In this document: positions 58,498 through 64,000 of the stretch, one piece after another
Layout of the letters: each line of letters starts with the position of its first letter
Numbering within the stretch: the first letter of the stretch is position 1
Assembly: GCA_030762935.1 (NCBI GenBank)
Contig: CM060893.1
Span: 13,792,397 to 13,856,396, forward strand
Reading direction: 5' to 3'
Source: Hymenopus coronatus
Taxonomy: Eukaryota > Arthropoda > Insecta > Mantodea > Hymenopodidae
Length of the DNA stretch: 64,000 bases
The notes under the pieces: model-generated
What the model saw: the letters and a program-made list of their open reading frames with translations, nothing else
Told to the model about the DNA's origin: nothing
Database searches by the model: none
Made by a program: the position numbers and the translations under genes

Positions 58498-59072
58498 TGA
58501 ATGCAGCGAGATCCTCAAAAAATATTAACAATAAGGCACGAGTTTGTAATGTTTAGTGTTAGTTTTATTTAGTTTGTATAGGTTCAATTAGTGGTGGTGG
58601 TGGTGGTAAGTTAATTTCATTATGTTGGCAAAATTTTTTATTGTAATGATACAACAAAATATGTTTAACAATTTCTGTCCCCATTTACTGAAATATCCGT
58701 TGCCCGTTGGTTAGTCTCTGGGCCTGTCTCTAGTACATTCTGGCAACCATAGATGCGGAAAGCACGAGCCTTGATAAAGGAAATAATTGTACATAGAATA
58801 TTGCAAGTATTAAAGGTGTAGTATTATAGTAAACCTTCATGAAGCTTACTTCGTTGAAAAGTAAATATTATAAATATGAAGTAAGTTATAGTGTTTGTTC
58901 CACAAGAACAGTTTCCGAACCTAAATCTGAAAAGAACTCATGCGGAAAAAAAAAAAAAAAGTAGAAATAAAATTTAGACACAACTGGAATAAGAAGTCGT
59001 TGGAGGGAAGAGCTGTGTATTGTTGCAGCGAATGGAAGGATTGCCGACACAGTTTAACTGTGCAAACTAATA
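58498..59072. other. Non-DR1 sequence with a short (TGG)n run
   Basis: A GGT/TGG run lies at 58591-58607 and an A run near 58947. No gene seen. Confidence 0.45.
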
Positions 59073-59797
59073 AAAAATCTGATGTGTTACACTCACACGA
59101 CTTTCTCTACATCTCTGCAATAAATTATTGTTAAAAGCTTATGCTTCTATTTACTTCTTGCTAATCGAGAAAAATTAGCAGAAATAGTCTTATTACTTGC
59201 TTCCTTGTAAGTAGAAGCGAAATAAGGGAGTACCATAGGTTAAAGTGAAAGCCAAAAGCTGGTTGCTATGTGACTGATGTTCCTTTGTTTGTATGGACAC
59301 GTGTTGACAAATTCCTGTATGAGAAAAGTAGTTTTTCATTGATGAAACCAAAAACAAGGAGTATCTAAAAAAGGATCAACTCCACGAAAAAAATGTATAT
59401 AACATAAATTGTGTGTTTTAACGTGCTCTACATTTTTTGTGTGTTAAGTTTTGGTCCATCTCTTACGGTTTAGCAGTTATACAAAATTCATCCAGAATAA
59501 AGTAGTCTTCAGAGGCTATTCCCAGAAAATTCAAGATATACATTTTGCTTTTCAGGTAAATAGATTTAATATATGATATTTTAATTAAAATCGTTTCAGC
59601 CATTTTTTAGAAAATCAAAATTATCGAAAAAACTTCCATGTAAAGGGTAGTTGGGGGTGCGGGGATTTTCATGAAAATCTTCGTGTCGTATCTTTGGAAG
59701 ATACCAAACTTAAATACCAAGTTTGGTATTTAACGGACTTTTTCGTTTTTGAGCTATGCTGTCCATAGTTCTACACACGTGTAGAGAAAGTAAAAAT
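59073..59797 (-). repeat. DR1 copy, part of the H half deleted
   Basis: D end AAAAATCTGATGTGTTACAC; jumps from TGTCCATAG to CACACGTGTAGAGAAAG. Confidence 0.88.
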
Positions 59798-60511
59798 TAC
59801 GTTCCTAACCAACGAAACCACCGCATCATACTTGTATTTTCATAGTTTAACATTTACTTATATAATGCATTTTCTTTCCTGAAATAAAATTGCATTTCAT
59901 TACATCTCTTTAGCCATTATTAAATTGTATAGAATCCCTCTCTTTTAGAAGTTAGTTATTTTCTTAGGCACGAACTTGGCGTGTTTTCTTCTTATACAAA
60001 TGCGGGCCCAAATGAACTAGTTGTCGACGGGCCCTTAAACACAGTTCCCTCATTCACTCACTCACTCTTACACTCCACTCTTACACTCATTTACTCACTC
60101 GTTCACTCTCACACTCACTCACTCACTCACTCTTACACTCATTTACTCACTCGTTCACTCACTCACTCACTCACTCACTCTTACACAAATTCATCTTTGC
60201 GTGCATTTACTAGAAATTAGACTTGCATTTAATTTCTCTTTGCAATTTCTTGTTCTTCTTTTGGCAATTCCCGAGGCTCTGGCCCATTAAATCTGCTTCA
60301 CAATCATGGATAAGATTTTGTGTGATAAACTTAAGCGAAAGATAGAAATGTTTTTAATAGCGATAATGAAATTCCGTTTAACCAAATCTTTTAGCGATGT
60401 AAAATTGCTAATCCCTCAGCCCGGACGTTTTAAGTTCCGCTTGGATTCGAATGATCCATCCCTCGGCCTGTTTTGGCAATGTACCTCAAGACTCGATACT
60501 TGGATATACTT
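59798..60511. other. Non-DR1 sequence with a TCAC array
   Basis: No gene recognised apart from the simple repeat; open frames through the array are artefacts. Confidence 0.45.
60052..60187 (+). repeat. Imperfect (TCAC)n tetranucleotide array
   Basis: ACTCACTC units with interspersed TTACACTCATT variants that themselves recur, so it has a higher-order repeat of about 50 bp. Confidence 0.92.
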
Positions 60512-61427
60512 CTTAATTTCTCTACACGTACTATGTACAAAGTGTATAGAGAAGGTATTGTATTCCACCCAAAAATTCGATTCCAAGATTTCATCGGAAT
60601 TACACGTTTTGGGTCCCCCTGAATCCAAAAAAAAGTATTTTTGGAAAAAGGTTCGTGTGTGTGCGTGTGTGTCTGTGTGTGTGTGTCTGTGGACAGCATA
60701 GCTCAAAAGCGAAAAGATCGTTAAATACCAAACTTAGTATTTTCGAAAATTTTGATTTTCTCAAAAATGGCTCTAACGATTTTGATTAAAATATCGTATA
60801 TTAAAGATATTTACCTGACAAATAAAATGTATATCTTGAATTTTCTGGGAATAGCCTCTGAAGACTGCTTTATTCTGCAGGAATTTTGCATAACTGTTAA
60901 ACCGTAAGAAATGGACAAAAACTTAGCACACAAAAAATGTAGAGCACATTAAAACACACAATTTATGTTCTATGATTTTTTTTGAGGAGTTGATCGTTTT
61001 TGACATATTCCTTGTTTTTGGTTTCAGCTTTGCAAAACTTATACTTTTCTCATACAGGAATTTGTCAACTCCTGTTCATACAAACAAAGGAACATCAGTC
61101 ACATAGCAACCAGCTTTTGACTTCACTTTAAGCTATGGTACTCCCTTATTTCTCTTCTACTTACTATACTTTTCTCATACAGGAATTTGTCAACTCCTGT
61201 TCATACAAACAAAGGAACATCAGTCACATAGCAACCAGCTTTTGACTTCACTTTAAGCTATGGTACTCCCTTATTTCTCTTCTACTTACAAGGAAGCAAG
61301 TAATAAAACTATTTCTGCTAATTTTTTCTGGATTAGCTTGAAATAAATAGAAGAATAAACTAATTAACAATAATTTGTTACACAGAAGGAGAGAAAGTCA
61401 TGTGAATGGAACACATAAGATTTTTTT
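60512..61427 (+). repeat. DR1 copy with an internal tandem duplication
   Basis: H end TTAATTTCTCTACACGTACT; D end GGAACACATAAGATTTTTTT. Confidence 0.9.
61040..61289 (+). repeat. Perfect 125-bp tandem duplication
   Basis: 61040-61164 and 61165-61289 appear identical base for base, beginning TATACTTTTCTCATACAGGA. Confidence 0.95.
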
Positions 61428-62306
61428 TACTTTATCTAGCATGTATGTACGATATACATACTGGATAGAGAAGGTACTGCATTTCATCCAAAAATTTGAT
61501 GTCAAGATTTCGCCGTAAAAAAATGTTTTGAGGTCCCTGAGTCAAAAAAGGCATTCAGAAAAAGGTCCGTGTGTGTCTGTGAACAGCATAGCTCAAAACG
61601 AAAATACTGTTAAAACACCAAACTTAATATTTATGTTGGGTATCTTACAAGAATGCCACACAAACATTTTCAAGAAAATCCGCCCACCACAAACTACACT
61701 TTAGATGGAAAATTCTTTATTTGTTTTTTTTTTAAAGTGGCTCTAAAGATTTTGATTAAAATACGTACATTAAAGTTCTTCACAATACAAATAAGCTGTA
61801 GATTTTGAATTTTCTGGGACTAGCCCCTGGAGAGTACCTTATTCTGATTCATTTTTGTAGAATTTTGCATAACTAGTAAACCGTAACAGATAGACAAAAT
61901 CTTCTCCACAAAAAATGTAGATCTAGTTAAAATACATAATTAATATCAAGTACGTTTTTCTTGTAGAATTATCCGTTTCTGAGATATTCCTTGTTATTGG
62001 TTTCAATTCCAAAGCATCTATACTTTTCTCAGACAGGAAGTGTCCGTTTTTCTTTTGTTCTACTCCTGGCCAAGCACAGTAGTGATTTGCAATGACAATC
62101 GCATTTCGATAGCTTTTAAAACATTTGACTATAGCTTTAGCATAGCGCATTCCTTTAGTTTCCCTTCTACTTATAAGGAACTAAGTAAAAAGTTCTTTCT
62201 GCTAATGCTTAACTCGATTAGCATGGTGTAGAAGGAAGAAGAATCCTTTGCAAGAAGCTGTTTGTAGAACAGTTAGAGAAGGTCATGTGAGTGTAACACA
62301 TCAGAT
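61428..62306 (+). repeat. DR1 copy, B-type D half
   Basis: H end TTACTTTATCTAGCATGTAT; D half with CAGACAGGAAGTGTCCGTTT; ends AACACATCAGATG. Confidence 0.88.
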
Positions 62307-63180
62307 GTTTACATTCTCTATACGAACTAGGTACATAGTGTATAGAGAAGGTATTGCACTCCACCAAAAAATTCGATACCGAGATTTCACCGGAAATATA
62401 TGTTTTAGAGTCCCCTTTATCTAAAAAAAGTATTTTCAGAAAAAGGTCCGTGTCTGTGTGTGTCGCCGTGTGTCTATGAACACGATAACTCAAAAACTAA
62501 AAGTCGGTAAAATACCAAACTTGGTATTTAAGTTTATAATCTTCCAGGGATGCGACACGAAGATTTTGAGAAAAATCTCCCCACCCCAAACTACCCTTTA
62601 CATGTAAATTTTTTTGGAAATTTTGATTTTCTAAAAAATGGCTCTAACGATTTTGATTAAAATATCGTATATTAAAAATATTTACCAGACAAATAAAATG
62701 TATATTTTGAATTTTCTGGGAATAGCCTCTGAAGACTACTTTATTCTGAGTGAATTTTCCGGAATTTTGTATAACTGCTAAATCGTAAGAGATAGACAAA
62801 AACTTACCAGAGAAAAAATATAGAGCACATTAAAACACACAATTTATGTTGTATACATTTTTTTCTTGGAGTTGAACGTTTTTCAGATATTCCTTGTTTT
62901 TGTTTTCAGGGTCGAAAAACTTAATTTTTCTCATACAGGAATTTGTCAACTCATGTCCATACAAACAAAGGAACTTCAGTCACATTGTAACCAGCTTTTG
63001 ACTATCGCTTTAATCTATGGTACTCCCTTATTTCCTTTCTACTTACAAGGAAGAAAGTAATAAGACTATTTCTGCTAATTTTTCTAGATTAGCATAAAAT
63101 AAATAGAAGTATAAGCTTCTTAAGAATAAGTTGTTGCAGGGATACAGAGAAAGTCATGTGAATGGTACATATCAGATTTT
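62307..63180 (+). repeat. DR1 copy, full length
   Basis: H end TTTACATTCTCTATACGAAC; D end GGTACATATCAGATTTTT. Confidence 0.92.
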
Positions 63181-63511
63181 TAGAAAAAGGTGTGTGTCTG
63201 TAAACAGCATAACTGAAAAACAAAAAGTTCGTTGAGTACCAAACTTGGTATTTAAGTTTAGTATCTTCCAAGTATGCGACGCGAAGATTTTCAAACAAAT
63301 CCCCCCATCCCAAACTACCAAGTTTGGTACTTAACGGTCTCTTCGTTTTAGAGCTATGCTGCCCACAGATACACACACTGACAGACACATACGGACATTT
63401 TCAGGGGGTCTCAAAACGTGTACCTCCGGTGAAATCTCGGTATCGAATGTTTGGATGCAATACAATAACTTTTCTATATAATATGTACTTAGTACGTGTA
63501 GAGCAAGTAAA
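63181..63511 (+). repeat. DR1 fragments in inverted order
   Basis: 63181-63317 (+) starts AGAAAAAGGTGTGTG, the sequence that follows GCATTTTT in the family; 63318-63511 is a minus H half ending GTGTAGAGCAAGTAAA. Confidence 0.78.
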
Positions 63512-63784
63512 ACGTTTTCTTTTCGCGATCCTGAAAAGTGGGCATTTTGTAGATACGTTCGTTTGACACTAGTCTGTCGGGTCACTACGTAAGAAATACG
63601 TGCAGGGAAAGTTAAACATTTCTGGATTTGAAGAGAAATGCCAGCAGAATGCTGGCGAAACAGTTAAATGCCTCGAATGACCGGAATTGTAATAAAAATT
63701 CTTTGGAATCAACGTTCTATTTCGTTACCATTCCAGCATAGAAAGAGAAAAAGCACCTCGCAAAAATAAACAATTGCCTCTAAA

Positions 63785-63903
63785 TTACTTTCTCTACACA
63801 TTCTACTTACATAGTGTATAGACAAGGTATTGTATTGCACCCACAAATTCGATACCGAGATTTCACCGGAAATACATATTTTGAGACTTCCTAAATCAAA
63901 AAG
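63785..63903 (+). repeat. DR1 H half, broken at the first internal A-run
   Basis: Ends TTCCTAAATCAAAAAGAAAA. Confidence 0.85.
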
Positions 63904-64000
63904 AAAAATCTGATGTGTACCATTCACATGACTTTCTCTACATCTCTGCAACAAATTATTCTTAAAACGCTTATACTTCTATTTACTTCATGCTAATCAG
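63904..64000 (-). repeat. DR1 copy, nested, cut by the window edge
   Basis: D end ATCTGATGTGTACCATTCAC; continues beyond 64000. Confidence 0.88.

Noticed and set aside
59981..60220. A 79-codon open frame rich in Ser/His/Thr/Leu
   Set aside because: It is translation of the TCAC tetranucleotide array.

Overview
This is a eukaryotic, AT-rich window, most probably from an insect with a large, repeat-laden genome. The evidence is spliced GT/AG exons, tRNA-derived SINEs, a mariner relic, a DUF4817-type DDE transposon and a LINE 3' end. I cannot name the species; a polyneopteran is plausible but is inference only.

One host gene can be assembled, on the + strand of the left half. Nine exons plus one candidate micro-exon (5210-31543) join in consistent phase into about 502 codons. 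The N-terminus carries a motif like the N-terminal SAP-like motif of NuSAP. The C-terminus is a SIAH/SINA-type double zinc finger followed by a SINA/TRAF-like domain, and I see no RING finger. Short GC-rich exons sit in introns of 73 bp to about 6 kb that are filled with repeats. A stop codon at 31541 and an AATAAA at 31669 close the gene.

By my boundaries about two thirds of the window is one dispersed repeat family, here called DR1: about 70 whole or partial copies, full length about 860 bp, in both orientations. One end (H end) is a near-perfect 44-nt palindrome beginning TACTTTCTCTA. The other (D end) reads ACATCAGATTTTT, with an inverted copy of the H-end motif about 22 bp inside. Copies carry a (CA)n tract of variable length and a conserved 20-nt internal palindrome, and sit in A5/T5 runs. 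Many have inserted into other copies at the same two internal A-runs. No transposase or plausible protein is encoded. The architecture resembles Helentron-associated (HINE/DINE-1-like) non-autonomous elements, but that is a hypothesis. In the feature list a DR1 copy is '+' when its H end has the lower coordinate; this is a convention only.

The right half (31.7-64 kb) shows no host gene I can support. It holds DR1 nests, a DUF4817-type DNA transposon with 111-bp terminal inverted repeats and one in-frame stop (41346-42696), two mariner relics (51057-51340 and 51541-53426, the second split by a DR1 copy), a LINE 3' end with a poly(A) tail (45800-46312), tRNA-derived SINEs, a second unclassified repeat (copies at 20.2, 33.5 and 35.8 kb), microsatellites and two local tandem duplications (777 bp and 125 bp).
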